Positions 47,759 through 59,131 of a stretch of DNA of 64,000 nucleotides are shown here, one piece after another. Within the stretch, counting starts at the first letter, position 1. The number at the start of each line of letters is the position of its first letter. The notes beneath the pieces are model-generated. The model was not told the DNA's origin. It did no database searches and saw only the letters and a list, made by a program, of their open reading frames with translations. A program made the position numbers and the translations under genes. The DNA lies in assembly GCA_020747065.1 (NCBI GenBank), contig JAGMVK010000013.1:186001-250000 (forward strand), written 5' to 3'. The stretch comes from Cadophora sp. MPI-SDFR-AT-0126 (Eukaryota > Ascomycota > Leotiomycetes > Helotiales > Ploettnerulaceae).

Positions 47759-50700
47759 TGTTTTGAGTGTCTTCGTGTCAACCCTTCTGTTTCGATATTT
47801 CGTAAATCATTGGGGTTGACTGAATTGATCAGGGAACCCTTGCTTTTATTGGCGGATGGTAACAGACCACACGGATTCATCCTGGTTTGGATGCAGACAA
47901 TCGCGAACACCTCGGATTATCCCCCAATACGGTCAACAAGGGCCGTTGGTGTCGACGGTTGACGCCCCTAAAATGAGACAAGACACGGCGTTCCTATTAC
48001 CGATCGGAGCTTCCGCATGAAATTTCAGTCAGTGGTCACACAGCTCGCTCTCCACAGCCGCCGGTCAACACCTGCGACTGTCTTTTACAAAGTGATTTTG
48101 ATATTCCCGTTGCACATATTTGTCCTCAGAGTCTTGACTAGGAGTTCAAGGACACAATGTTCGGTTGTTCATTGATCGAGCCAAGCAGTCGCATCATACG
48201 AAGTCATCTTAACATTCATCGAATGTCGATCCACTGCGGCTTCTCCCATCCCCCGCTAAGACAACCCTCCCTGTGCCATGTGGTGCCCCTCTCGGAAAGG
48301 GATTATTATTGCAACGGATTTCAAGCCCTTGAACCTGGCTAGCACGTACTGATTGAAGCCCTTGCGATAAATTGGTCAATTTTAACAACCCCAAATCCTG
48401 AGGGAGCACAAGACCTCTCAGCTGCAAGGCCCCGATGTCATTCTATTTCTGCCACGGCTACTTGCAAACATGTCAGCTGCATCATCGAGATTACACCCGT
48501 CTCGAAATCTGAACAGGATCAACAACAGGTCGTGGAACCGTTGGATAAAGGAGAAAATCCCCGTTTCGTTCATTTCAAGTGGTTGCAGGAGAAGACAATC
48601 ACCTCCACCTCCCATTATCGATAAGAAAGCTGTGATAGGCAAAGCCCCTGGCAGCCACCATTGATAATGAACCCTCGCGAATTGGCGGCCTAGATTAAGC
48701 GCCAAAAGAAAATATGGACAAGGGGGCCGGCAAAAGAGGTCAAAACTTCCTAGCAACTTCGCGCCAAATCTCAACGTGATGATTACGAGGATGGGATCGT
48801 TCCTACTGTATATGACAGATCGCAGAGTTTGAAGGCTAAGTAATGTGGCTTCCCGTGAGCTTATGCTTGTCAGAAGTCGTACAGAAAGCAGATCCCCCAC
48901 TGGTCCTGATTGCAGCGTCAAACCCCAGACTTTGCATCCCGACACATAGCAACTCGGATCTGGAGCATTCCAGCGCCCCGAATTAGTCTCTACTCTCTCG
49001 TCCGAAGATGGCTCTTCAACTGTACCTGTAGAGGCGGCTCCGAAGCTTAAAGAGATGGTTCTTCCACACAGATCTCAACAATTAGAGCATGAGGCAAGTG
49101 CGATGTTCCTGGCGCGTACTACAATGTGCATAGCCGGGCGATGGCTGTGGCTTAGTTGGACCAGGTAAGAAGTCGACGTTGCACTTATGCATGGCCTCGC
49201 ACATCTTCTCTTGCATGTCACGAACTCTTGCACACTGTTCCCAGAGATCAGCTGGGATCTTTCAATTCGATGGGCTCGGTCAGGTCATCGGACCGACCTC
49301 TCATGCAGAAGAGATACACATATCCCGTGCATGAGGTCTGTATGATATTGAGGTATTAGTAGTGAGTTTCTGCCCAACCTGAAAACCAACAATTCGACCA
49401 AGGTCTTGAAGGCGTCGAAGCCACCGAGTATATCCCAATGGAGCTCCTTCCGTCTGCTCACGTACGGCACAAGATTCATTACGAATCTATTGCAGGATGT
49501 GTCCGTCCGAAGGATTATCCTGACCTGGAGAAAACAATCGGACCTTTCAGGTTTGCTACGCCACGACCAGTTTGAGGAAGCCGAGCAGAGCACTTTTACT
49601 TTCAGCAATCACCAACCCGCAGCCCCGACTGTACGGCACGAGTCGTCACGCTCTGAAATCATCTCCCATATCCTCTTGCCACCAGAAGCCACCGCGACTC
49701 TCGTGATCAAATCGTGATTATCAGACCTAGTTCAACTCACTGCAGCATGGCATCTCGATTTGAAAAGGTGCTCTATTTGACGTGCCGAGAGCTACCGAGA
49801 CCTCGGCACTCACTGGCCATCGGGACTTCAAGGCTTCGAAAGAACTCGGTACTCCTGTCCTCCATTACCCCAGATTTTGTGGAGGCTAGACCTGACGACA
49901 TCGACGGTCTGGAGGTAGGAATTAGAGAGGCTTCCTCAGCAGTGGCTTTCATAGTGGGCTGACTAGCTCGTGGGGTTGTCTCGGCCTGTGCCGAATCTCT
50001 CAAACTTTGGTCAGCATAACCCCATTTCATTGCTGCCTTTCTCCAAGGAATCGCCTTCGACCGCGCATGAAAGTCCAATATGAGACAAGAAAACCGGAAA
50101 AACAGCTGACCATGATCCCATATCTCCCATCGTGAGTACTCACCAAGTGTTAAGACGAATGCTTATTCGAGGTTTTTTTGCTTATTCGCGGCTAGAGATG
50201 GCCTTTGTCGGCACCCCTCAAAACCCATGAAGAAATGGAGTGCGAAGCCATCTTCACCTGCTTCCGAATTATCTTCTTCTCTGCGGGGAGTCAGCCAATA
50301 GAAAGATGTGCAAAGACATCCTTCCGGAGTCAAGCGCAGTTTTCCCCAGGACGATGATTATCGTCTCCTGAAGTTCCATTACCCCATTGGGAAATATGCC
50401 TTCGGCAAACCTGATGTCGTTTGAGATGTAGATATATTCATGCTCTTGCCCATTTCCTTTGTCGTTTCGTCCCAGCAGATTTCGCATTTTCAATCATAAG
50501 TTGTATTCATTTCGATTACGAATCCTTATTGTTTTCCTACCTGTCACCCGACCAATCCACTTCCCACGTGTGGAGCTTGCATAACGGGGGCGTGCATCAG
50601 CCAACCTCTCTATCAGACGCTGAAATCCCCCCACGGCACTACTTTCTGAGCAAGCACCGTGAGAATTTCTCAGATATAAGCTGTGCCTCCGTCCTTCTCG

Positions 50701-50901
50701 TCCGCCTTACTTTCTCTCCAACACCGAAAAATCCTCCTTCCTGCAAGCCGTTTCTGCGACCTTTGTTCGGCCTCTTCGCAAAGACCCGCCTACTCTTCAC
50801 AAGCAAACAACAGTCTGCAGTCAGCGATCCTCCAAATACGCGCCCGTCAAAATCAGACTGATCGCATCTCAAGTACTCTCCACTCCGAACGAAGTACCGA
50901 A

Positions 50902-51273
50902 ATGGCATCTGCACTTCCATCTAGCGAGATGCTTGCCATCGCTTTCGTAGGGCAAGAAAACAACGTACCCGCCGCTGAAGAGCGTGCTCAACTCCAAACC
51001 CACACATTCCTTTCTCTCGCCCCAACAACCAGCGCCTCGTACCCTCTCACAAAAGCCTTACCGGCTGCAAAGACGGTCACAACTGAGAGTAAGCCGGTAG
51101 TTTCGGAGGAGGCGTTGGCACTTGCCACGCCGGCACTTCCGGTCGAGAAGACAAGGCGTTCTTCGTCGCTGAGCAGTGATGGAAGTTTAATGCAGAAGAG
51201 ACGGTTCTTGAAGTTGGGCCCAGTTCACTTCGGTGCTAGTGATGGAGACTGGAGCGAGGAGGTTGTCGAGTGA
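50902..51273 (+). CDS. Small conserved-looking hypothetical protein (123 aa)
   Basis: Single-exon gene starting at ATG 50902 in a good context (CGAAATGGCA). The protein is mostly Ala/Ser/Thr/Pro-rich and probably disordered. It ends in a distinct motif: RRSSSLSSDGSLMQKRRFLK then LGPVHFG and GDWSEEVVE at the C-terminus. I recall similar C-terminal RFLKLGPVHxG motifs in small ascomycete proteins of unknown function, but cannot name a family with certainty. The RRSSS stretch is a plausible phosphorylation site for a basophilic kinase. No signal peptide or membrane segment. The preceding 4.85-kb gap suggests a long regulatory region. Confidence 0.72.
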   Translation: MASALPSSEMLAIAFVGQENNVPAAEERAQLQTHTFLSLAPTTSASYPLTKALPAAKTVTTESKPVVSEEALALATPALPVEKTRRSSSLSSDGSLMQKRRFLKLGPVHFGASDGDWSEEVVE

Positions 51274-54200
51274 TTGATTACGCCGCACCTCGTATTTGAT
51301 GAATACTCAATTTGAGCGAACAGCATGGAAGGGTTTACAGATGGGACACGTGATAGAATAGGCGTTGAGCAATGGAACGGATCAAGCAGTTGAGAAATCA
51401 CAGCGTGTTGGTTTGGGCTTAACAGATGGTGGGCACGATGGCGTTGGGATGAATTGAACACACTTTTAATGAGCTTATGACTTTCGATATCCTGGCTGGA
51501 ACATTATAGCCCTGTTCCGCCATCAAAATTGCCGAACAATGGAATCAATCATCACTGTGGAATTTTGTGTCTCTTCCGCAAGTCCAGCTTCTGATATCCG
51601 ACCTGACTATTCTCAGCTGAGTGAGGTGGTCTGATGTGCCGTGGAAACTGATATCCGAGACAAGACAAGACTTTCCCATCTCACAGATCTACAATCTCCA
51701 ATCTTGCATATTGCAGATGCAAATCTGGCTCCACTCCCATGTACGCGCGCCTATGTGCTGCTCCAACTGCCTAAGAGGATCTCTGCTCGCAGATAGCGGT
51801 GAAAGAAGTATGGGTCTCACGTGACCAACACATGCCAGACCATCCGCGAGTCATCCTTTCCTGCGAGAGCTGAGTCGAGCTCCTCTCAATGCATACTTCT
51901 CCTCTGCACTACCGACATACCAACAACTAATTGGACTCAAATATCGGAGTGGGGTTCCGGCTGCATGCGAAAGAATATTTGTCTTCAGCGCGACACGCAG
52001 ACTTGAGGGTACTGGTAGCAAGGGCAGCACTGCCGAAGCCACATTCGCTTCAGAGAGGGGGGGAAGGACGCGTTGGTGCGATTTGTCTAGCTTCTCTTTT
52101 GTTGCAGAAATTGGGCGTTGCGGAAATCTCTGTCTGTCTGGCTGAATTCCGTTTGGTAGGGAGGACGGCAGTGCCGTGTTGCTTTTGGAGGTTCGTTCTG
52201 CTTCGCGGCACAGTAGCGGCGGCGTCAATTGTGCTTCGCTTGCGCCTTGCAGCTACTCGAGTTGAGAGTTGCATACGGAAGTTGCGCTTCAGATGAACTA
52301 GTCCCCAGGCACACTTTTGTCTCTCTTGTTCGTATTCTGCTTCATCTTTGCGGCGCGGAAGGTTGATCGTGCGTGTTGGTTGTTCGAATATGAGGTCATT
52401 ATCCTAGGCTTCTTTCAACAAAGAGTCTGATTTGAAATGAAGTTGCGGCTTGGAAAAGTGTGACAACCGCAAGGCTGCGGCCGCATATGCAGGCTGAGCG
52501 GCGGGCGTCACTTTCACTTGTTCGGATGGTATTTCTTAGCTTCGATGTTCTCTATCGAGATTCATCGAGGATGTCATGTCGAGCCTCGAGAGCTGGTCCT
52601 TGTTCATTTCCTCCCTTGCATCCTTGCAAAGCCGCGGCATGTGGCGTAAGGCCTGATATATGTCAGGCAGGGAACAGTCTAGAAGGAGGGATCAGGGGAC
52701 TTCTGTAGTGCAGCTGCAAGTTGCTATGTGATCTACGCTATTCCTGCATGTGTGGTGATGCGATCTGTTGGTTCTCGGTGTGACCGCATTTGTTGGAGGT
52801 CGAATGGTCGTGTTGTTACCTGCTTCTGACGAGAAAGTGATGTTGGTTCGGAGACGGAACGCTTCTGGCATAGTGAATCGGAAAGTTCAGAGGTCATGCT
52901 GCTCGTACTCGACTCAGACCTGGAGCGGTTTTGCACATTCAAATCGAGGCGTGTGGATTGGAACTGAGGGGCGTAATGAGGAGTGTGGAACTTGTTGTTG
53001 GCAAGTTGTTCAGCTCGGCTTGGCTTGATACCTCGCGGCTTGGGATAAGGCGAGTTACATGTCTAGTTGACTTCAGACATATGGTTGGACTAAGCTTACG
53101 CGGTCCTCGAACATGAGATCTTCTATGAATGAGGAGCAAGTGTTCTTGAAGCCCAGGAGAGCATTCGACGCGACTCGTCGCTTCACCTCAGTCAAGTATG
53201 AGAACTTCCGAAGTTTACCTTCACGAGGAGTTTTTCGTTTGATTACAAAGCATTGGATCCGGATAAACTTTGAAGATACGGGATGTAAAATTGTCTCGTC
53301 ATGGTTCTTTCACCCTGGAGTGCTCTGGTAGCCTCCGGTATCAGGAATTTGTGACTAGCATTGATGAGACTTCTCTTGGTTTGTATCCGCAGGGCCATGA
53401 TGGATCCAGGAGCGAGATCAACGCAGTCAGAGTATATCATCGTGCCAATATGATGCTCTCTACCTGAATGCTCTTGGGCTACCTCTTCAGTGAGTTCCTG
53501 GCCGACTTGAAGCGTGGGCTAGGTTTTCTGACATGACTTCAGTGCTTGCCAGCAGTGGAAGGGACAGCACCACGATATGTAACAGTCTGGTAAATATATT
53601 GGTTGTTGACCAGATTGGGAGTCTACAAAAGCTGGAGTCGATGCAGACAATGGCAAGTTGGGCAACATTGAAGATTATGGTTCGGGGGAAAGGTCCTGCC
53701 ACAAATGCAATACACAATACCTTCGAAATTGCGATTGATGACATATTTTTGGTAGTCGTTATGCTTTGGTAATGCATCGATGTATTGAATTACAGGGCAA
53801 TGCCTCCGGAAGGAAGCTTTTTGGGAATGCCGAGTCACCCAAGTGAAGCGATGCTGCGATGGTCAAAATAAACAAACATGACGATAAGCGAGTGGTAGGG
53901 GATCGGAAGCACAAGCCAGCCTCATGCACTCACATTGATCACAAAACGAAGTGATTCAGATCTGTAAATATCTGAATTGTAGAGCTAAGCAAGAGCGTAT
54001 TGGCATTATATGAGGGAGACTGTCATGCTTTGTCCGCATCCTAGCTTCTCTTACGAGGATAAGTTTTAATATGATGATGAGAAGCCATCCACCTTGCGAG
54101 TACTGCAAGAAACATATTCTCTTCCGATGAAACACGGAGTAGATACAATTTCAGCTTATCTAAACTATCAGGGACATTTCCGAAAACCAATGAGTATCGC

Positions 54201-54808
54201 ATTGGCATTCTGTGAATAAGTCAATGTATAACTCCATGGAAGAATTTCATGATTTCAGAATTTAATAACCACTTCATCATAATTTCCAGACATTAGATCA
54301 CCTAGTCACCTCATTAGCTACCATAAAACCTACAGCAAAATAGCGTTAATGTAATTAGCTTATATTATTTTTGGAAATGAAGAAATACTTTGCAACCTTT
54401 GCTAATTAGCACGTTGTCTACTAACAGCTGTGGAAAGGCAGACATTCAAAATTTGGCGGGAAAAATTCGATGCAGTCTCATAATCTCATTCGAGACACTT
54501 TGGTTTTGAAAGAACAACAATTTTTGTTTGAAAGTCCTTCCAATCTTCGATCTCAGGCTTAAAGAATTATTTATTTCCCAATCAAACACCGAGGCGATGC
54601 TTAGTCATCCATGAGCACCCAAGCAACTGTTGCAAGCGGGGTGCGGGGTTAGGACCTCCAATCGATGACACCAGCGAGCACATCATCCCGAAAGGCGCGA
54701 TGTGATACCATTTGTGTAAATGCTCGTCCGTACGTCGTACGATAGGAAAGTATATAGCGTCTCCTTCCATGTTCTAAACTCCTCTCCAGACCTCTCCCAC
54801 TATTTACA
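51274..54808. other. 3.5-kb gap, no supported gene
   Basis: Short open frames on both strands occur throughout (for example 52939-53139 (-), 53487-53777 (-), 53533-53772 (+)), none with a domain I recognise. A minus-strand Ser/Arg-rich piece (52733-52942) could be part of an exon but lacks a start and partners. From about 54000 to 54550 the DNA becomes AT-richer, as promoters often are, ahead of the oxygenase gene. Confidence 0.5.
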
Positions 54809-56087
54809 ATGTCCTTTGATTCCATCCCCATCTTGGATCTCTCCGAGGCCAAAGATCCATCCACGAAGCCCAAATTCCTGGAGCAGCTACGGCATGCATT
54901 ACTAGAAGTGGGATTCTTGTACCTCAAGAACGTAGGTATACCAGAGGATCTCACGCAGAAGGTCATCAAGGAAGGTGTATCTTTCTTTGACCTGCCGATG
55001 GAAGAAAAGTAAGTTGGCATCCAGCCCTCTCGTATGCCGCCTATCTACTGACCACTTTCAAAGACTTAAAGTTGAGATGAAGAACGCCCCTTCATTCCTT
55101 GGATACTCTCGCCTCGATGCCGAAATTACAGCACATACAATAGACCACCGCGAGCAAATCGACCTCTCAACAGACCACCCAGTGCGCACCCCCGATCAAC
55201 CACTCTACAGAAACCTCTTCGCGCCAACACAATGGCCATCCCCATCCTACCTACCGAACTTCAAACCCGTGTACAGCGAATATATCACACGCATGGGCGA
55301 AATCTCGATATTCTTCACCTCTCTGATAGCTGAAGCCATCGGCCTGTCGCCGAACGCGTTCAATAAGTATTTTGACGTGGATCAACAGCATAAGCTTAAG
55401 ATTGTGAAGTATCCAGATTTAAAGGAGTTAGGACTTTGGAAAGAAGGGGAAGAAGTGCCTGAAGGTCAGGGAGTTGGACCACACAAAGACAGTATGTTCA
55501 CATCGTACTTATTGCAAGTTACGAAACATAAGGGCTTGCAAGTACAGAATTTGGCTGGGCAATGGATCGATTGTCCACCGATTGATAACACGCTCGTGGT
55601 GGCTATCGGACAGGGTATGGAGGCCCTTACTCAAGGTGTCTGCATGTCAACTACACATCGAGTCCTGTCGCCAGCACCTGGAACAGGAGCACGATTCTCT
55701 GTACCGTTCTTCCAAGGGGTCAGCCTGGATGCAGAATTTGACGAGTTGAATGACTGGGAAAATGGAGGTGGCGTTGGAAGAGTCCCAGAAGAGATCAAGG
55801 AGATGCGGAGGAAGGTCGTGGCCAGGAATGGAGGAAGACTGGATGATGTGGAATTCACTTTTAGTGGGGGGAATGGAGCTACAACTTTGGGAGAGGCTAC
55901 GCTGAAGAATAGGATCAAGAGCCATCCCGATGTGGGCGAGAGGTGGTATCCTGATATCCTTGCTGAGATTCGGCAGAAGCAGAAGAGGGAAAGAGAAGAA
56001 CCTGAGAGCAAGAAGGCCAACACTGCACCGAACTCAAATGATAAGCCTGTAGCTGTTGGTCTGGGACACGCAGTCGAAGCACACTGA
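54809..56087 (+). CDS. 2-oxoglutarate/Fe(II)-dependent dioxygenase (isopenicillin N synthase-like)
   Basis: Two exons (54809-55008 and 55064-56087, 55-nt intron) encode 407 residues. The N-terminal DIOX_N region begins SIPILDLSEA, with LRHALLEVGFLYLKNVGIPE typical of the superfamily. Iron ligands are H207 and D209 in VGPHKDSMFTSYLLQ and H265 in STTHRVLSP. The 2-oxoglutarate anchor R-x-S is R277-F-S279 in ARFSVPFFQGVS. All catalytic residues are thus present. The C-terminal ~60 residues (EIRQKQKREREEPESKK onward) form a charged tail that looks disordered. The family hydroxylates or otherwise oxidises small molecules; the substrate is unknown and no biosynthetic cluster surrounds it, so a metabolic role can only be guessed. 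Cytosolic. Confidence 0.92.
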
Positions 56088-56434
56088 ATGCAGCACCAGC
56101 TTACAAGCATTTGCAAGAACCCGAAGCAGGCGTAAGAGTGCTGAAGGGCAGTTTCAGAGTCTTTCATAGACACAATATGCGTAGCCGTCTGTCTATGTAA
56201 ATTAACTCCTCCAATGCGCCAGTCGCTAGCCAAGTCAAAAACAAACCCATCTACAACATCTGCTCATGTCATCCATTCATTTCGTGACTCCTCAGCGAAA
56301 AAGCATCAAGTAGCAAAACGCAACAAAGGAACATCCATTCCATGCCATAACTCGTGTTCTTTGAAATGTCCATCATACACGAATCATCTCTCCTTCCCCA
56401 TGTCCTCGGACCACGTCGATTCGAGGAGGTGCAG
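56088..56434. other. Convergent 3' intergenic region
   Basis: About 350 bp between the ends of the oxygenase and the zinc-finger gene. No gene is seen; it should contain both polyadenylation regions. Confidence 0.6.
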
Positions 56435-56794
56435 TTATTTGGCAGGTGCGGCAACGAAGTTGGGGAAGCAGTCTGCAAGAGTCTTGCTGTGCTTGTTGGT
56501 GGCATGCTCGGTGAGACTGTACAGGAAAAAGTCAGTAAAATCCTTCTTGTGCGATTTCGATTTCTCGGTGGAGGGGCAGAGGGCAGAACATACGCTGGCG
56601 CACGAGTAGTCTTCAAGAAGGTGGACTTGCAGATAACACACTGGATATCCATGGCCTTCTCGTTAACCTTCAATTGCGATTTTGCGACCTTGGTCTTGTC
56701 CTCCTTACGATCGCGCTTCGAGGCTGCCTTGGCTCCCTGAAGTTCTGTTAGACCTCGCGTCCGATCTTGGGAGAGGTTAATATACGTTTCCCAT
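56435..56794 (-). CDS. ZNF706-like small C2H2 zinc-finger protein
   Basis: Three exons: a nine-base first exon (56794-56786, MGN), then 56736-56594 and 56516-56435, with introns of 49 and 77 nt, giving 77 residues. Joined, the N-terminus is MGNGAKAASKRDRKEDKTK, the Lys/Arg-rich 4F5/SERF-like start. The zinc finger is C-x2-C (CVICKST) with H-x5-H in ALTEHATNKHSKT, and the C-terminus is DCFPNFV. This matches the small eukaryotic family that includes human ZNF706 and plant At2g23090. Members are abundant, small and basic; roles in translation or protein aggregation have been proposed. The tiny first exon is easily missed: a naive frame instead runs upstream into non-coding sequence. It is divergent from the AT-hook gene. 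Confidence 0.9.
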
Positions 56795-57231
56795 GCTTGC
56801 GGTTTGGTAGCTGATCGCCGAGGTTCTGATTTCTGTGGAGAAGGTGAGGTATTGTACAAGTACTCGTCAAGTTGGTTGGCTGTAGGTTTCTTGAAGTGGA
56901 GGGGCAGAGCGGGATATTTGACAATGGAAGTCGGAACTGAGAAAAAAAGCACAGCCGATCGAGCCTCCTCGTGTTCACCGCTTGCCTCATTCGGTCTATC
57001 AACAAGCAGGGGTACTTCGCTTAGTGAATCAGATGTGTGAGTGTATCCACCGCCGACGCGATTTCACCTTCGTCGCGTCCAACCTCTTCTTTCTCAGAGT
57101 GAAAATCTTCAACAAATATACTTCTGACTTTTCGGCAAACAACTACGAAGTTTGCCTCTGGGCATTCATACTGAATGCTCCGAACATACTTTGGGAACAA
57201 ACAAGAGATTGTTCCATCTTCGTCTTCTAAC
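56795..57231. promoter_or_regulatory. Divergent promoter ZNF706-like / AT-hook gene
   Basis: 437 bp between outward-facing start codons. It must contain both promoters. No clear site is recognised. Confidence 0.55.
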
Positions 57232-58808
57232 ATGGCGAGTACTATCTCTCTGGACGAATTCAAGGAGGCTTTGGGACGATATCCTGAAGCTGTAAAGACT
57301 CATGCAAAAACTCGTAAGTATTTTCGTTTCTCAAAGATCGAGGATAGAAGTATTTGCGACCTGAACACTAATGCGACATGAAGCAAAGGATGCGTCGATC
57401 ACTCTTGAGGAGCTCGACAAGTTCCGATATCAGACTGCGCCCATGAGTTTCTCGAAGGTTACTGGACGCACTATGGAACTCTCTGATCTTGAGAAGCTTG
57501 TTCAATGGAAGATGTAAGTTTCCCTAATGTTTGAGAGTATTTGCGCGACATTCCATGCTGCTACGACTTTTGGCGCATCGAGAAATTGGACAAGCAACAT
57601 TTTCGGCGCAATCACTACCAAGCTCTGGAAGTCATGAGTGCCTCAACTGACATACAATTAGCCACCACGGTGCCTTCCGCCCTACACTGCCGAAGCTTGT
57701 TGCTTCCAACACCAACGAATCCGTCGCCGATGCCACAAAGGACGCATTTGCAGCTTACGCAAGGGACAACAAGGATATTGCTACAGTGATCTCGAAGCTT
57801 TCGGCTCTGAGGGGGATTGGACCAGCCACCGCCTCGCTCTTGCTTGCAATCCACGACCCTCAAAACATTGTGTTCTTCAGCGACGAGCTGTTCAGTTACT
57901 TGACTGCTGAAGGCAAGAAAGTAGACCCGAAGTATACTACAAAGGAGTTTGAGACGATGTTCGCAGCAGCCCAAACTGTTATGTCGAGACTGAAGTGCAC
58001 ACCTATAGAACTAGAGAAAGTTGCCTACGTTTTGATCAATGAGAAGACTCCTCAAATTAAGAAAGCCGGTCGTCCCGCTGTACCCGACAGTGAGAAGAAG
58101 GTCAAGCCCGCCTACGTCTCCAGCGGCAAGCCCCGAGGTCGCCCTGCATTATCCGAGGCCGAGAAGAGAGCCCAGCAGTCAAGGAGAGAAGCTGAGAGGG
58201 CAAAAGCAGCAAAGGCAGTCACAAATCGCACTAGAACCGGTCGCATTGTCAAGCCAACTGCCCTTCTGATTAATGAAGCCGGTGCAGTTACGAAGAAGAC
58301 AGGCGCAAAGAGAGCCGGTCGGCCAGCTGAAAAGGCCACTCCCGTCGCTGAGTCTAAGGCTGGAAAGAAGAGAGGTCGACCTGCTAAGGTTGAGGGGGCT
58401 GAGCAGACAAAGCCAAAGGTCAAGGCTACTGCTACGAAGAAAGCTGCCAAGGCCGAGAAACCTGCTGCGTCTGCTACCAAGAAAGCCCCAGCTAAGGCAA
58501 AGGATGCCAATGCTCCAGCAAAGAAGCGCGGCCGTCCCGCCAAAGTGGACGCCGTCGAGGAGGTAAAGACACCGAAGAAGCGAGGACCTTCCGTTACTGC
58601 TGAAGCTGCTGCCGCAACACCAGGCAGCAAGAAGCGAGGACGTCAATCCATCGGAGCAGCAGAAGAGGAAACCAAGACACCTGGCAGCAAAAAGAGGAAG
58701 ACCACTGCTACCCCAGCATCAGCTTCGTCTGCAAAGCGCGGCAGCCGGACTCCAGTCTCTGCTGGTGCTTCTTCAGTCAAGCGCAGTGGTCGCAAGGCCA
58801 AGGCGTAG
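57232..58808 (+). CDS. AT-hook nuclear protein with helix-hairpin-helix-like domain
   Basis: Three exons (57232-57313, 57384-57513, 57662-58808; introns 70 and 148 nt) encode 452 residues. Residues 1-190 form a folded domain: SLDEFKEALGRYPEAVKTHA, FRYQTAPMSFSK, then LRGIGPATASLLLAIHDPQN, a GxGxAxA hairpin like that of HhH DNA-binding folds, and FFSDELFSYL. The rest is a Lys/Ala-rich basic tail with about five AT-hook cores (GRP flanked by basic residues: KKAGRPAV, KPRGRPAL, KRAGRPAE and KKRGRPAK twice). These bind the minor groove of AT-rich DNA. It is probably a nuclear chromatin protein. Whether the HhH-like part keeps any catalytic role is unknown; I saw no glycosylase Asp signature. Given the AT-rich repeat compartment in this genome, binding to such DNA is an obvious but untested idea. 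Confidence 0.88.
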
Positions 58809-59131
58809 ACTGACGTATCTCTAGTTTCTTGCTTCGCACTTCGAGTTCTCATGACAAAATCCGGAGTTTTACGGTCCGGTCTGGCTTGGTTTGCTTTTAT
58901 GGATGGTTTCTTTGCTAGGGGTGGTTGGGCTTTTGCGTACATACAGGGTTCCGGAGGCTGGATGTATTGAATTCCAGGCCGGCAAGAGTACGATTGTACG
59001 CGCCAGTGGCTCAGCAAGGACATATTCACATTGGCATATTCGCAATGACCGTTTTGATATCTAGCTTTGCTTTGAACCCGAATTTTCTTACCTAGCACTT
59101 GACATTTCCCATATTTCCGCAGCTACACTTC
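58809..59131. other. Convergent 3' intergenic region
   Basis: About 320 bp between the stop codons of the AT-hook gene and the CorA-like gene. No gene is seen. Confidence 0.6.

Larger units (their letters stand above)
46051..50901. other. 4.85-kb gap with short tandem repeats, no supported gene
   Basis: Many short open frames on both strands, the longest 175 codons at 48418-48945 (-), show no recognisable domain. Base composition is normal, so this is not RIP debris. The stretch contains a 17-G run, a TCAG microsatellite and several 7-bp tandem repeats between 46.88 and 47.76 kb. It may include a long promoter or leader for the gene at 50902, or untranslated RNA, but the sequence alone does not show this. 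Protein-like fragments around 49150-49700 were examined and not identified. Confidence 0.5.

Noticed and set aside
48418..48945. 175-codon minus-strand frame
   Set aside because: No domain, unusual hydrophobic composition and no splice context; probably chance in a gap.
49150..49720. Possible decayed gene in overlapping frames
   Set aside because: Fragments such as EYIPMELLPSAHVRHKIHYE look protein-like but match no family I can recognise, so I did not call a pseudogene.
58112..58646. Antisense frames of 172 and 155 codons over the AT-hook tail
   Set aside because: Produced by the repetitive Lys/Ala codons of the real gene on the plus strand.
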